Part shown: in pieces, positions 9,801 through 18,102 of the stretch
Position numbering within the stretch: the first letter of the stretch is position 1
Layout: every line of letters starts with the position of its first letter
DNA from: Pelagadaptatus aseana
GTDB lineage: Bacteria; Pseudomonadota; Gammaproteobacteria; Pseudomonadales; Cellvibrionaceae
NCBI GenBank assembly: GCA_040365065.1
Contig: BAABNI010000011.1
Span: 1 to 64,000, forward strand
Direction: 5' to 3'
Length of the DNA stretch: 64,000 nt
Made by a program: the position numbers and the translations under genes
The notes under the pieces: generated by a model
The model's input: only the letters and a program-made list of their open reading frames with translations
Database searches by the model: none
What the model was told of the DNA's origin: nothing

Positions 9801-10525
9801 CCGGGCATCGCCTGATAATAGGGATTGACGGTTTCGCGAGCCTGAAAATAGACGTCCGGATTTTGCGAGGTGCCGCGCACCACCGGACGCTCGGGTGTCA
9901 GGCAACGCCGGCGATGGGCACTGATGGTCGAGTCGTCGATCATGGCGCGCACCACATCCACGGGGACCGTTTCAATTTTGGCCACTTCATGGGAGGTTCG
10001 AAAACCATCAAAGAAATGCGCCACTGGCACCCGGCTCTCCAGCGAGGCCACCTGAGCGATCAAGGCCAGATCCATCACTTCCTGTGGGCTATTGGACGCC
10101 AGCATGGCAAAACCGGTCGAGCGAGCGGCCATCACATCACTGTGGTCACCAAAAATGGACAAAGCCTGAGCCGCCAGAGAGCGGGCTGCGATATGGAAAA
10201 CGGTTGGGGTCAGCTCCCCGGCAATCTTGTACATATTGGGGATCATCAACAGCAATCCCTGTGACGCGGTAAAGGTGGTCGCCAGCGCCCCAGCCTGCAA
10301 AGCACCGTGAATGGTACCGGCCGCACCACCCTCGCTTTGCAACTCAATCACATCGGGGATGGTTCCCCACAGGTTTTTCTGTCCTTTCGAAGACCATTCA
10401 TCCGCCCACTCGCCCATGGGCGACGATGGGGTGATGGGGTAGATGGCGACGACTTCATTGGTCAGGTGGGCAATGGCCGCGGCGGCCTGATTGCCATCAA
10501 TAACATCCATTTCGGGGTGGGGCAC
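6818..10525 (-). CDS. nifJ: pyruvate:ferredoxin (flavodoxin) oxidoreductase
   Basis: A single-chain PFOR of about 1235 residues that oxidises pyruvate and CoA to acetyl-CoA, CO2 and reduced ferredoxin or flavodoxin. In order: the N-terminal pyrimidine-binding domain (AIYPITPSSPMGEWADEW), the CoA-binding and gamma domains, two 4Fe-4S clusters (CTQCGKCAMVCPH near 716 and CTGCTLCVDICP near 773), a third cluster ligand set starting ACVGCGE, and the thiamine diphosphate domain (IIGGDGWAYDIGYGG near 1000). I place the start at the GTG at 10525 because GGAG lies 6 bases before it. The GTG at 10537 and ATG at 10510 are alternatives. A lysine/asparagine-rich insertion near residues 645-670 comes from a 21-base tandem repeat. 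Confidence 0.95.
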   Translation of the reverse strand: MPHPEMDVIDGNQAAAAIAHLTNEVVAIYPITPSSPMGEWADEWSSKGQKNLWGTIPDVIELQSEGGAAGTIHGALQAGALATTFTASQGLLLMIPNMYKIAGELTPTVFHIAARSLAAQALSIFGDHSDVMAARSTGFAMLASNSPQEVMDLALIAQVASLESRVPVAHFFDGFRTSHEVAKIETVPVDVVRAMIDDSTISAHRRRCLTPERPVVRGTSQNPDVYFQARETVNPYYQAMPGIVQNAMDAFAKHTGRQYRLFDYVGAEDADRVLILMGSGAEAVHETVDYLNRQGVKVGALKVRLFRPFDANALLDALPETARSIAVLDRCKEPGADGEPLYKDVVTAIAQQAMAGESRFKQLPRVIGGRYGLSSKEFTPAMIKAVFDELAMEAPKNHFTVGIRDDLSHTSLDWEDRFRTDAHNDNFQAMFFGLGSDGTVSANKNSIKIIGDSTDLFAQGYFVYDSKKSGAVTVSHLRFGTKPIRSSYLIESAEANFVACHQPVFLERYDMLDFAADNAVFLLNTPEPQGAVWASLPAKMQTQIIEKNIRVYAIDAYSVAAAAGMGKRINTVMQTCFFAISGVVPHDEAIAEIKQAVEKTYGKKGKRIVELNYKAIDMTLAALQEISTGHASMAGEYATGALKDRLVKDADSFVENANSFIKNTDSFVKKVTAEIIAGRGDLIPVSQLPDDGTYPTGTAAYEKRNLALEIPEWDADICTQCGKCAMVCPHTAIRAKVFPSELMTDAPPAFKAVPTLGKTYPPGNHISYQVAAEDCTGCTLCVDICPIRDKSNASHKAINMTPQAPVVEQERENFEFFLTLPEYDRTTLKSGTIAGAQVMQPLFEFSGACVGCGETPYIKLASQLFGDRMVVANATGCSSIYGGNLPTTPWTKTAEDRGPAWSNSLFEDNAEFGLGMRVAIDKHGEQARELLQSMAPGLDQDLVEGILTADESTEAGIHEQRQRVAQLRKALESTADERAALLTELSENLCRKSVWIIGGDGWAYDIGYGGLDHVLATGRNVNILVLDTEVYSNTGGQRSKATPKGAVAKFASGGKEVGKKDLAMLAMEYGNVYVAHVAYGAKDTQTLRAFLEAEAHDGPSLIIAYSPCIAHGVDMSHNHRQQNLAVKSGHWPLLRFNPALAAKGKNPLKVDSAAPSVPYRQFVESETRFNMLWHSHPEAAEQFLAQAEKEVAHRYHYYQQLAELDWEDPAVEQQLANKKAQAMSDKHQGTRGRKN
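8526..8588. repeat. three tandem 21-bp units inside nifJ
   Basis: Three head-to-tail 21-base units at 8526-8546, 8547-8567 and 8568-8588, each starting AAGCTAT, differ at only a few positions. On the reverse strand they encode three 7-residue units of the form (D/N)SF(V/I)(K/E)(N/K)x. The insertion lies just before the conserved ferredoxin-like domain of NifJ, probably in a surface linker. Confidence 0.85.
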
Positions 10526-10598
10526 AGGAATCTCCACAATTTTTATTGGGATTTAGACACCTGCAATATAGGACAGAAATTCGAGGATTGCCGATAGC

Positions 10599-11636
10599 TC
10601 AGCGGCCAAAATTGGATCCACACTGCAAGGGTATTTGCTTGATGGCTTCTATGTGATTGCGCGGCGCCTGCATAAATGACTCAAAGCGTGCTCCCCGAAG
10701 CGAGCGCCACAGCTGATAATCTTCGGGCAGGATGGAGTGCAGCTGTTGTTCGATCCGATGGATGGGTTCAATCAAATCGTAATAGCGTTGATTGAGTCGA
10801 GCCTGGCGTGGCTGCACAGCACCAATGAATGACCTGAGCACAACGCGCTCAAAGGTTTTCGAGGTTTTATTGGGTTGGGCTGCCAGACAAACTGGCCGAC
10901 GTTCCAAGCGAGCATCGATCATGCTTGAAGCGCTGCGCAAACTGGCAGCGGAGACGGCCAGTGATCGCAGCAGCGCCCCGCCATCACCGCTGCGTATCAG
11001 ACCCAGTGTGAGTTCCAATTGCCGGCTGTCGATCGTGGGCTCATCACTCAGCCAGCTGTCGATAAAGTTGCTCAGATGAATCAGTGCATCAACCACCTCG
11101 GTACTGACATTCTCGGGATAATCTCGTGCAACTGTCATGGACCAGAACGCATCAAACTCAGGGCCGGCCAGAGTGGCATTGTAGATCAGCGCTGGCAGCT
11201 GATCGCGCTTCAATTGCATCAGCGCCTGTAACTCATCCGCCTGTTCCTGACGCTCATTGTCTCGCAGCCGCTGGATACAGGGGGGCGCCTGCTGCAATAA
11301 ACGCAGGGTATTGAGCAGGCGCTGAGAGTCGGTTGCCATGCGCCCCATGGAACTGTTGCGCTCACCGATGGTGTACTGCAACTCACAGCCCAGCAGCCCC
11401 AGAAAATCCAGCACGGTGATCTTGACTCTGGGCACGTCGATCTTGCGGGTTCGCAAGCGAGTTAATGGCTCGGTCTGAGTTGTGAGAATCTCTTCATCAA
11501 GGACTCGGGACAGTCGCGTAAGATAATCATCCAGCTCGCTTTCCAGCTCCGTTCGCGATGAACACGCCGTTGTCAGCAGCACCAGCGCTAACACCAGTAA
11601 TAACACCCGCAAAGCCAACGCCAATCGGACAGCCAT
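10599..11636 (-). CDS. DUF3080 family lipoprotein
   Basis: About 345 residues. I chose the ATG at 11636 because it directly begins a lipoprotein signal peptide: a hydrophobic run ending in the lipobox LTTAC. The longer reading frame from 11708 would put 24 polar residues before it. The rest is soluble and mostly helical, with few features apart from a conserved FLGLLGC segment and several arginine-rich helices. The pattern fits DUF3080, a gammaproteobacterial family of unknown function. It is transcribed away from the amidotransferase gene, sharing an ~90-base divergent promoter region. Confidence 0.75.
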   Translation of the reverse strand: MAVRLALALRVLLLVLALVLLTTACSSRTELESELDDYLTRLSRVLDEEILTTQTEPLTRLRTRKIDVPRVKITVLDFLGLLGCELQYTIGERNSSMGRMATDSQRLLNTLRLLQQAPPCIQRLRDNERQEQADELQALMQLKRDQLPALIYNATLAGPEFDAFWSMTVARDYPENVSTEVVDALIHLSNFIDSWLSDEPTIDSRQLELTLGLIRSGDGGALLRSLAVSAASLRSASSMIDARLERRPVCLAAQPNKTSKTFERVVLRSFIGAVQPRQARLNQRYYDLIEPIHRIEQQLHSILPEDYQLWRSLRGARFESFMQAPRNHIEAIKQIPLQCGSNFGR

Positions 11637-11725
11637 GGAAAAGGCCTGTACAATCGACGCTGTTTTGCGACTTTGATCAGAATTACCAGCTACAGCGAAT
11701 ACAGTCATAGGGAGCCGTGGTTCAG

Positions 11726-12493
11726 ATGTGTGAATTATTGGGCATGAGCGCCAACGTACCCACAGACATTTGTTTTTCCTTTGCCGGATTGATGCAGCGC
11801 GGGGGCGGCACCGGCCCTCATCGCGATGGCTGGGGCATTGCCTTTTACGAGGGCAAGGGCGCGCGCTGTTTTCACGACCCCAATCCCAGTGTCGATTCCA
11901 AAATAGCCAACCTTATCAAAGACCATCCAATCAAAAGTCATGTCGTCATCAGTCACATTCGCCAGGCCAATGTCGGTGACGTCTGTCTGGAAAACACCCA
12001 TCCGTTTCAGCGCGAGCTCTGGGGTCTGATCTGGACCTACGCCCACAATGGCCAGCTCAATGCCCGGCTGTTCGATAAGCCACTGCGATTCTATCAACCG
12101 GTGGGCAACACCGACAGCGAATACGCGTTTTGCTGGCTGCTGGGCGAACTGCGCGCCGCCTTTCCCGTACGCCCCGACGACTTTACGCCCGTCTCTGAAT
12201 TTATCCATGCCCGCTGCGAAGAACTGCGCGAGCTGGGTGTATTCAATATGCTTCTCAGTGAATCACAACATCTGATGGCCTATTGCTCCACCAAGTTGGC
12301 CTGGATTACCCGCCGGGCACCCTTTGGTGAAGCCAGCCTTTCCGATTGCGACATCACCGTGGACTTCGTCAAGGAAACCACCCCCAACGATGTGGTGACG
12401 GTCATTGCCACCGAGCCACTGACTCAGGACGAAACTTGGACCCGGCTGGCCCCCGGTGAAATGGCGACCTTTGTCGAGGGACTGCCCGTCTAA
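11726..12493 (+). CDS. class II glutamine amidotransferase (YafJ/GATase_4 family)
   Basis: An N-terminal-nucleophile glutaminase of 255 residues. The ATG at 11726 places cysteine at position 2 (MCELLGMS), which must become the N-terminal nucleophile once Met is removed. The GTG nine bases upstream would bury it, so it is rejected. GGAG lies 11 bases before the ATG. Family motifs include GPHRDGWGIAFY, SHIRQANVG, ENTHPF, YAHNGQL and NTDSEYAF. No synthase domain is attached, as in E. coli YafJ, so the acceptor of the released ammonia or glutamyl group is unknown. Iyer-type ATP-grasp clusters can include Ntn hydrolases, but this gene is about 6.5 kb from the ATP-grasp block and on the other strand. 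Confidence 0.9.
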   Translation: MCELLGMSANVPTDICFSFAGLMQRGGGTGPHRDGWGIAFYEGKGARCFHDPNPSVDSKIANLIKDHPIKSHVVISHIRQANVGDVCLENTHPFQRELWGLIWTYAHNGQLNARLFDKPLRFYQPVGNTDSEYAFCWLLGELRAAFPVRPDDFTPVSEFIHARCEELRELGVFNMLLSESQHLMAYCSTKLAWITRRAPFGEASLSDCDITVDFVKETTPNDVVTVIATEPLTQDETWTRLAPGEMATFVEGLPV

Positions 12494-12524
12494 GGGTTGC
12501 CCATCTATAAGAGTTGCCAATCTA
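12483..12524. repeat. three imperfect direct repeats around a stop codon
   Basis: TGCCCGTCTA (12483-12492), TGCCCATCTA (12498-12507) and TGCCAATCTA (12515-12524) repeat with periods of 15 and 17 bases across the end of the amidotransferase gene. The first copy contains its stop codon. They may reflect replication slippage; no function is evident. Confidence 0.6.
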
Positions 12525-13619
12525 GTTGTTGTCTGTCCCGGATTTCTCACCCGGCATCAATACCTGCCACCACCGGGAGAAATTGGTCTGATCGGCCAGC
12601 GTCCAGACCTCACCAATTTTCGGTGTTTTCAGATCAACGCCCGTTTGATCCGCCATCTTGGAAGTAGCCTGCAACGGATCATACCAAGGGTGAAATGCCA
12701 ACTTGAAAGTGCTGTTGTGCACCGGCAACAGGGCCCGACCATTTAAATCCCGGTGGGCCGCAATCGTCTCATCGGGAAACAAATGGGAACCACGCCAGTC
12801 GGGGTTGTATGCGCCGTTTTCCATGATGGTGACATCAAAGGGCCCAAACTTTTCACCAATTTCTTTAAAACCTGCGAAGTAACCCGAGTCACCGGAGAAA
12901 TAGATTTTGCGCTTGCCGCTGTCGATCACCCAGGAGGTCCACAGGGTGCCATTGCGGTTAAACAGACTGCGGCCGGAGAAATGATTGGAAGGCGTTGAAA
13001 CAATCGCGGTATCGCCAACAGTCGCCTGTTGCCACCAATCAAATTCTGAAATCTTGTCGTCGGGAACCCCCCACTGGCGCAAATATTTGGCGACACCCAA
13101 AGGTACATAAAAATGGGACACCTTGGGATGGAGGCGACGTATTGTGCCTTCGTCGAGATGATCGTAGTGGTCGTGGCTGATCAACACCCCGGTCAGATCG
13201 GGCAACTCTTCGAGACGGATCGGCGGTTGATGAAATCGCTCGGGGCCCACCCATTGCAGCGGACTGGCGCGCTGACTGAAAATGGGATCGGTCAGCCAGT
13301 ATTGGTTATTGAGTTTCATCAATACCGTAGAGTGCCCCAAACGCACCAGACGGTCTTCATCCCCGGCCATAAACGCATCGACATTGATTTCGTCCACCGG
13401 GATCAGGCCAAAGGGTTCGGTGTCTGCATGTTCGGTAAAAAAGAATCGCTGAATGATGGTCAGGGTTTTGGTGACACCAAAGTCCTGCTCATAGGGTTCG
13501 AGATTGTGGAACACGCCATCACGATACTGATCGCTGACCCATTGCTCCCGTGGCTGATAAGCGCAGGCGACAATCAACAGCACAGAGAGACAAAGAGCAC
13601 TGACGGTGATGAATTTCAT
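12522..13619 (-). CDS. metallo-beta-lactamase-fold lipoprotein (NAPE-PLD/UlaG-like hydrolase)
   Basis: About 365 residues. The ATG at 13619 begins a lipoprotein signal peptide with lipobox LIVAC; the open frame upstream to 13673 has no such logic. The body is an MBL-fold hydrolase: the metal motif HDHYDHLD, the preceding strand LTDPIFSQRASP, and the later ligand region YFSGDSGYF. The arrangement, with the phrase GHSTVLMKL before the first motif, resembles bacterial NAPE-phospholipase D-like or UlaG-like enzymes, which cleave phosphodiesters or lactones. It is probably anchored to a membrane leaflet and acts in the periplasm. The substrate cannot be read from sequence. Confidence 0.85.
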   Translation of the reverse strand: MKFITVSALCLSVLLIVACAYQPREQWVSDQYRDGVFHNLEPYEQDFGVTKTLTIIQRFFFTEHADTEPFGLIPVDEINVDAFMAGDEDRLVRLGHSTVLMKLNNQYWLTDPIFSQRASPLQWVGPERFHQPPIRLEELPDLTGVLISHDHYDHLDEGTIRRLHPKVSHFYVPLGVAKYLRQWGVPDDKISEFDWWQQATVGDTAIVSTPSNHFSGRSLFNRNGTLWTSWVIDSGKRKIYFSGDSGYFAGFKEIGEKFGPFDVTIMENGAYNPDWRGSHLFPDETIAAHRDLNGRALLPVHNSTFKLAFHPWYDPLQATSKMADQTGVDLKTPKIGEVWTLADQTNFSRWWQVLMPGEKSGTDNN

Positions 13620-13731
13620 GGCGGATTCCGTTTCACAATAACACTGACATAAAAGTGTATACGCAGCAGCCACCGCGAATGTTTAATTTTCGCAAACTCC
13701 TGCAAAGATTATTACGGCCAGTGGCCCGCCA

Positions 13732-14775
13732 TTAATCCCCGGGTATAAACAGCGTGTGCTGATCCGAGGTCTGACCGGCGCTGACTTCTTCACCGCCACC
13801 CAGAAGATGAATGGCATCGACAGCGGCCACAGCGCCATGGCCGTGCACTGGCAATGGCAAATCCTCCAGCGCCTGCCAGCGATCCTGCTGTGTGTCGTAG
13901 CGCCAGGCATTGGCAAACACCCGCTTGGGCTCGGTAAAGACCTCACCACCGAACAGATAGATGCTGCCATCCAATGCCGCTGCGGCACATCCGGCCTGAG
14001 CCAGTGGCAGTGGCGCCCTGCTGTCCCAGCGATCGCTTTGAGGGTCGTAAACATGGTGATCGGTGCAATTCTGTTGAGTCGCCCCGGCGGTGACACGGCG
14101 TCCGCCAATCACATGCAGGCGATCATCCACCACCGCCGTACCCACACTGTTGCGGGCCAGCGGAATGGGGGCGCCCGTTTGCCAGCGTTCTCCATCCCAG
14201 AGCCAGGTGTCGGCCGCGTTGGTGTGATCCTCGTAGCGACCGTTGGCACCATCGCTGCCGGCGTCCCTGGGTTTGCGCCCGGCGGTGACAATCAGGCCCG
14301 CCTTTGTCGATCCGGCGGCAAATTCAGCCCGGCGCCCGGGCAGTGGTACGGCGGCCTGCCAATGATCATCAAAGCCATTGAGTACATAGCTCGCCGATTG
14401 CATCTGCCATGGTTTGAGATAGCTGAATCGGTAGCCTCCCAGCGCCCAGAGTTGGTCCTGATGCGCCACTAGGTAGGGGTGATGTAACCGGTGCGGCAGC
14501 TCCGGTCCGGTTCGCCATTGGTTGCCGGCCAGATCAAACCAATGGCTGGCTGCCACCGGAAAGGGCAGCGGGCCAAAACCGGAAAAACCGCCGGCAATGA
14601 CCAGATGATGTTTGAACAGGGCCGGATAAATTTCCTGCAACACCTGAGGCAGTGGCTCACCCTGTCGATATACACCCGGCGACTTGGCTGGCGTTGAACC
14701 GACAGGTGCCGCCCAGGGCAACCACGGCAAGGCGGCCATGGTTGCCAGCGTTTTCAGGTAGTGTCTACGATCCAT
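13732..14775 (-). CDS. kelch-repeat periplasmic protein with twin-arginine-like leader
   Basis: About 347 residues. The ATG at 14775 starts MDRRHYLKTLATMAALPW, a twin-arginine-type leader followed by a hydrophobic stretch, so export by Tat is likely. The frame upstream to 14811 is probably not translated. The mature part has five to six kelch blades with the GG...W spacing (for example LWALGGYRF, LHVIGGRRV, IYLFGGEVF, IHLLGGGEE), forming a beta propeller. Some bacterial kelch propellers act on sialic acid (NanM), but no sialic-acid genes are nearby. Function is unknown. Confidence 0.8.
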   Translation of the reverse strand: MDRRHYLKTLATMAALPWLPWAAPVGSTPAKSPGVYRQGEPLPQVLQEIYPALFKHHLVIAGGFSGFGPLPFPVAASHWFDLAGNQWRTGPELPHRLHHPYLVAHQDQLWALGGYRFSYLKPWQMQSASYVLNGFDDHWQAAVPLPGRRAEFAAGSTKAGLIVTAGRKPRDAGSDGANGRYEDHTNAADTWLWDGERWQTGAPIPLARNSVGTAVVDDRLHVIGGRRVTAGATQQNCTDHHVYDPQSDRWDSRAPLPLAQAGCAAAALDGSIYLFGGEVFTEPKRVFANAWRYDTQQDRWQALEDLPLPVHGHGAVAAVDAIHLLGGGEEVSAGQTSDQHTLFIPGD

Positions 14776-14937
14776 AATCTTTTTATCCGCAGTCCGCGTC
14801 GGTAATGTCATTCACAGATTAATACTGTCATCCAGCGCCGTGGCTTTTTACGTACAAATTGCTAACAAGTCATGACTGCCGGCTTGCTACTGATTCACTA
14901 ACAGACACTATCAATCGAGACCTTGAGATCAAGATTA

Positions 14938-15525
14938 ATGCACACGCGCATAATTTCCTCACTTTTTCTGCTATCCACATTACTACTGACGACAGGTTGC
15001 AGCTTGGCAAAATACACCATTGAACACGCCCCCTTTACCCTGCTCGAATCCGAAGACAATTTTGAACTCCGGCATTACCCGGAGCTGTTGCTGGTCAGCG
15101 CCCCGATGAACTCTCAGGATAAAAATTCCGAGACCCCTTTTCGCATGCTGTTCGCTTACATCACAGGCAACAACAGTGACCAGCTCGACATTCCCATGAC
15201 AGCACCGGTGTTTATGGACCCGGCCAGAAGTGAAAAAATGTCGTTTGTATTACCCGCCGACTTCACTCTGGCAACCACACCACAACCGACTAACCCGGAT
15301 GTGACGGTTGAACGCATTGAAAACTATCATGCGGCAGTCATTCGTTTTAACGGTCGCTTGCAACCGGACAACATTGCCACTCATATGGACCAGCTGACAC
15401 AATGGATCAATGACAGAAACTATCAGCCCGCCGGCAACCCCATTATTGCCGGTTACGATCCACCTTCTTCACTGCCGGCACTGCGTCGCAATGAAGTCCT
15501 GATCCCGGTTGCAAAACCGCAATAA
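14938..15525 (+). CDS. SOUL-family haem-binding-like lipoprotein
   Basis: 195 residues beginning MHTRII with a lipoprotein signal (lipobox LTTGC). The rest matches the SOUL/HBP fold: YTIEHAPFTLLESEDNFELRHYPELL, the conserved core IPMTAPVFMD, and SFVLPADF. Eukaryotic relatives bind haem or tetrapyrroles. Bacterial lipoprotein members are uncharacterised, and the haem ligand of the mouse protein is not universally conserved. A TTG at 14923 is an alternative start. It is divergent from the kelch gene and followed by the sugar dehydrogenase gene on the same strand after 36 bases. Confidence 0.85.
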   Translation: MHTRIISSLFLLSTLLLTTGCSLAKYTIEHAPFTLLESEDNFELRHYPELLLVSAPMNSQDKNSETPFRMLFAYITGNNSDQLDIPMTAPVFMDPARSEKMSFVLPADFTLATTPQPTNPDVTVERIENYHAAVIRFNGRLQPDNIATHMDQLTQWINDRNYQPAGNPIIAGYDPPSSLPALRRNEVLIPVAKPQ

Positions 15526-15561
15526 TTCAGGCCAGTCATACCATCACACACAGGTGAAATT

Positions 15562-16764
15562 ATGTTGCCAAAGAACCCTGCAACCGATCCCAACGAGGTT
15601 TCTGTGTGGCACTTTGGCCAACACCACCTGCTATTTCTAATGGCCATGATTTCTACACTGTTGGCATTACCGGCCATGGCCAGCGCCCCCTCTATCCCCG
15701 ACATACACACCGCCGAATCCGAACAGCATTATGATTACCAGCTGTTTGCCAAAGGCATCACCATCCCCTGGGGCATGACCTGGCTGGATGACAAGCGACT
15801 GCTGGTAACCAATCGCAAGGGCGAACTTCACCTGATCGATGACGGCAGGCTTGTGCCTACCACCATTTCGGGATTACCCGAAGTCCACAGTCGGGGTCAG
15901 GGTGGCCTGCTGGATATCATCAAAGATCCGGATTACCGCAATAACGGCTGGCTCTATTTTTCCTATGCCGGTAGCGAAGGCAAAGGGGCCGGCGCCAACA
16001 CCTCCATTATGCGTGCCCGGCTCGATGGCCTGACGCTGACCAACCAGCAGCTGCTGTTCGACGGAACACCCAATACCCGCGCCAGTAAACACTATGGCTC
16101 CCGTCTGGCTTTCGATCGCGCGGGCCATCTGTTTTTCAGCATTGGCGACCGGGGTGATCGAGACAAGTACCCCCAGGACCTGAACTTCGATGCCGGCAAG
16201 ATCCATCGCATCCACCCTGACGGTAGCATCCCGGCAGACAACCCGTTTGCGCAGCAGGCCAACGCCCGCAGCTCAATCTACTCCTACGGTCACCGCAACC
16301 CGCAAGGGATGGCCACGCACCCGGTCACAGGGGATATCTGGATACACGAACACGGCCCTCGTGGTGGCGATGAAATCAACATCATTCGCCCGGGCGCCAA
16401 CTATGGCTGGCCCGTGGTCACTTACGGCATCAACTACATTGGCACCAAGATTACCGACGAGACCTCTCGCCCCGGGATGCAGCAACCGGAGTGGGTCTGG
16501 ACCCCGTCCATTGCCCCTTCGGGCATGGTGTTTATGACCAGTGATCGCTACCCCGAATGGCAGGGCAACCTTATTGCCGGCTCACTCAAATTCAATTACC
16601 TGATCATGTTGGCGCTGGAGGGCGATCGGGTGGTTGGCCACAGCAAGCTGTTCGAAGGCATCGGCCGGGTGCGCAGTCTGACGCTGGGCCCCGATGGCTA
16701 TCTCTACGTGGGCACCGATGGCAGCGGTATTTTCAAAGTGGTGCCCAAGCACAATAACCAATAA
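15562..16764 (+). CDS. PQQ-dependent aldose sugar dehydrogenase (YliI/GdhB family)
   Basis: A 400-residue six-bladed propeller. The ATG at 15562 is preceded by AGGTGA at 5 bases. A hydrophobic leader near residues 22-42 ends at AMASA, and the mature protein is periplasmic. Signature regions include GITIPWGMTWL, GQGGLLDI, SIGDRGDRDKYPQDL, YGHRNPQGMATHP, HEHGPRGGDEIN and GANYGWPVV, as in E. coli YliI and soluble glucose dehydrogenases. It probably oxidises aldoses with PQQ and passes electrons to the respiratory chain. No PQQ biosynthesis genes are in the window. Confidence 0.9.
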   Translation: MLPKNPATDPNEVSVWHFGQHHLLFLMAMISTLLALPAMASAPSIPDIHTAESEQHYDYQLFAKGITIPWGMTWLDDKRLLVTNRKGELHLIDDGRLVPTTISGLPEVHSRGQGGLLDIIKDPDYRNNGWLYFSYAGSEGKGAGANTSIMRARLDGLTLTNQQLLFDGTPNTRASKHYGSRLAFDRAGHLFFSIGDRGDRDKYPQDLNFDAGKIHRIHPDGSIPADNPFAQQANARSSIYSYGHRNPQGMATHPVTGDIWIHEHGPRGGDEINIIRPGANYGWPVVTYGINYIGTKITDETSRPGMQQPEWVWTPSIAPSGMVFMTSDRYPEWQGNLIAGSLKFNYLIMLALEGDRVVGHSKLFEGIGRVRSLTLGPDGYLYVGTDGSGIFKVVPKHNNQ

Positions 16765-16874
16765 CCGCCAGCCACATTCCAGTTGGAATCCATTTGAAAT
16801 CCAGCGACTGAAACCGCTACTATCGGTGCACAATAACGCTGCTCCTATTGAGCCATATCCGCACAAAATCCTTT

Positions 16875-18101
16875 ATGAAGAAAACGTTTCTGGACAAAAT
16901 CGGCCCCGGTTTTGTGATTGCCGCCACCGGTTTGGGTGCGGGAGACTTGATTGCTGCCACGGTAGCCGGCATCGAATTTCAAACCGCGCTCTTGTGGGCG
17001 GTGTTACTGGGCGCACTGTTAAAAGGCGCGTTGAACGAAGCATTGGCCCGATGGCAATTGCAGACTGGCACCACGCTACTGGAAGGCTGGATGCAGCGCT
17101 TACCGCGCTGGGTGCAATACTATTTCGTTGCCTATCTGGGCATCTGGTCCTTTCTGGTGGGCGCGGCGCTGATGGCAGCCTGTGGCTTGGCAGCCAATGC
17201 CCTGTTTCCGCAATTGAGTGTCAATCAATGGGCCATTTTGCATTCGCTGCTGGCGGTGCTCATGATTCTCTACGGTCGCTACAGTCTGTTTGAAAATCTG
17301 ATGAAACTGTTTATCGGCCTGATGTTTATCACCGTACTGCTGGCGGTGATCAATCTGCCGCTGGACTGGCAACGGATCGCCGCGGGCCTGATTCCCAACA
17401 CCCCGGACAACTCGCTGAAATTGATTCTTGGGGTGATTGGCGGCGTCGGCGGCAGCGTTACCCTGATGTGCTATGGCTACTGGCTGCGGGAAAAACAATG
17501 GGACTGCCCGGACGACATCAGCAGCATGCGCGTCGATCTGTGGTGCGCCTATGGCATCACCGCACTGTTTGGGGTGTTGATCATTCTGCTGGCCGCCAGT
17601 GTCCAACCGGAAATGGCCAAGGGCACCGGCGTATTGCTGGCGTTGGCGGAACAATTAAAAGCAACTCTGGGCGACGAGTTCGGCCTGTTGTTCCTGATTG
17701 GTTTCTGGGGCGCGGTATTCAGCTCCATGCTGGGGGTCTGGCAGGGTGTGCCCTATCTGTTCGCGGATTTTTATCGTCAGCATCAGGGCAAGCCGGTAGC
17801 GTCAGAACCAGGCGCTCTGGACGACCTCAACCAATCCAAAGCCTACTACGTCTGGCTGGGCTTTATGGCACTGCCACCCTACCTGCTGCTGTTTTATGAA
17901 AAACCCATCTGGCTGGCCATCACCTACGCGGTCGCCGGCGCCTTTTTTATGCCGTTTCTGGCCGCCACGCTGTTGTATATGAACAACAAAATCGCCTGGA
18001 TTAACGGCAATAAAAACGGCTTTTGGAGTAATGCCCTGCTGATCACAGCGCTCAGTTTGTTTGTGGTACTTTTGATTCAAAAACTGAAGACCACCTTGTG
18101 A
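16875..18101 (+). CDS. Nramp-like divalent metal transporter lacking the canonical metal-binding motifs
   Basis: About 408 residues with ten to eleven membrane helices. The ATG at 16875 starts MKKTFLDKIGPGF, the normal Nramp N-terminus; the open frame from TTG 16848 adds nine residues without a ribosome site. Helix 1 keeps GPGF but reads GLGAGD where classical Nramp has DPGN. Helix 6 reads GGSVTLMCYGYW where MPH is expected. It therefore belongs to a divergent Nramp-related clade, possibly with different metal selectivity (compare Nramp-related Mg transporters). It ends one base before the stop of the reverse-strand transglutaminase gene. Confidence 0.85.
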   Translation: MKKTFLDKIGPGFVIAATGLGAGDLIAATVAGIEFQTALLWAVLLGALLKGALNEALARWQLQTGTTLLEGWMQRLPRWVQYYFVAYLGIWSFLVGAALMAACGLAANALFPQLSVNQWAILHSLLAVLMILYGRYSLFENLMKLFIGLMFITVLLAVINLPLDWQRIAAGLIPNTPDNSLKLILGVIGGVGGSVTLMCYGYWLREKQWDCPDDISSMRVDLWCAYGITALFGVLIILLAASVQPEMAKGTGVLLALAEQLKATLGDEFGLLFLIGFWGAVFSSMLGVWQGVPYLFADFYRQHQGKPVASEPGALDDLNQSKAYYVWLGFMALPPYLLLFYEKPIWLAITYAVAGAFFMPFLAATLLYMNNKIAWINGNKNGFWSNALLITALSLFVVLLIQKLKTTL

Positions 18102-18102
18102 T

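Noticed and set aside
9671..10264. 197-residue + strand frame within nifJ
   Set aside because: It is the antisense shadow of the conserved N-terminal half of NifJ; composition is histidine- and glycine-rich as expected for a complement frame.
16765..16874. Possible riboswitch or terminator before the Nramp-like gene
   Set aside because: Only a 5-base hairpin without a U-run; no metal riboswitch features are visible.
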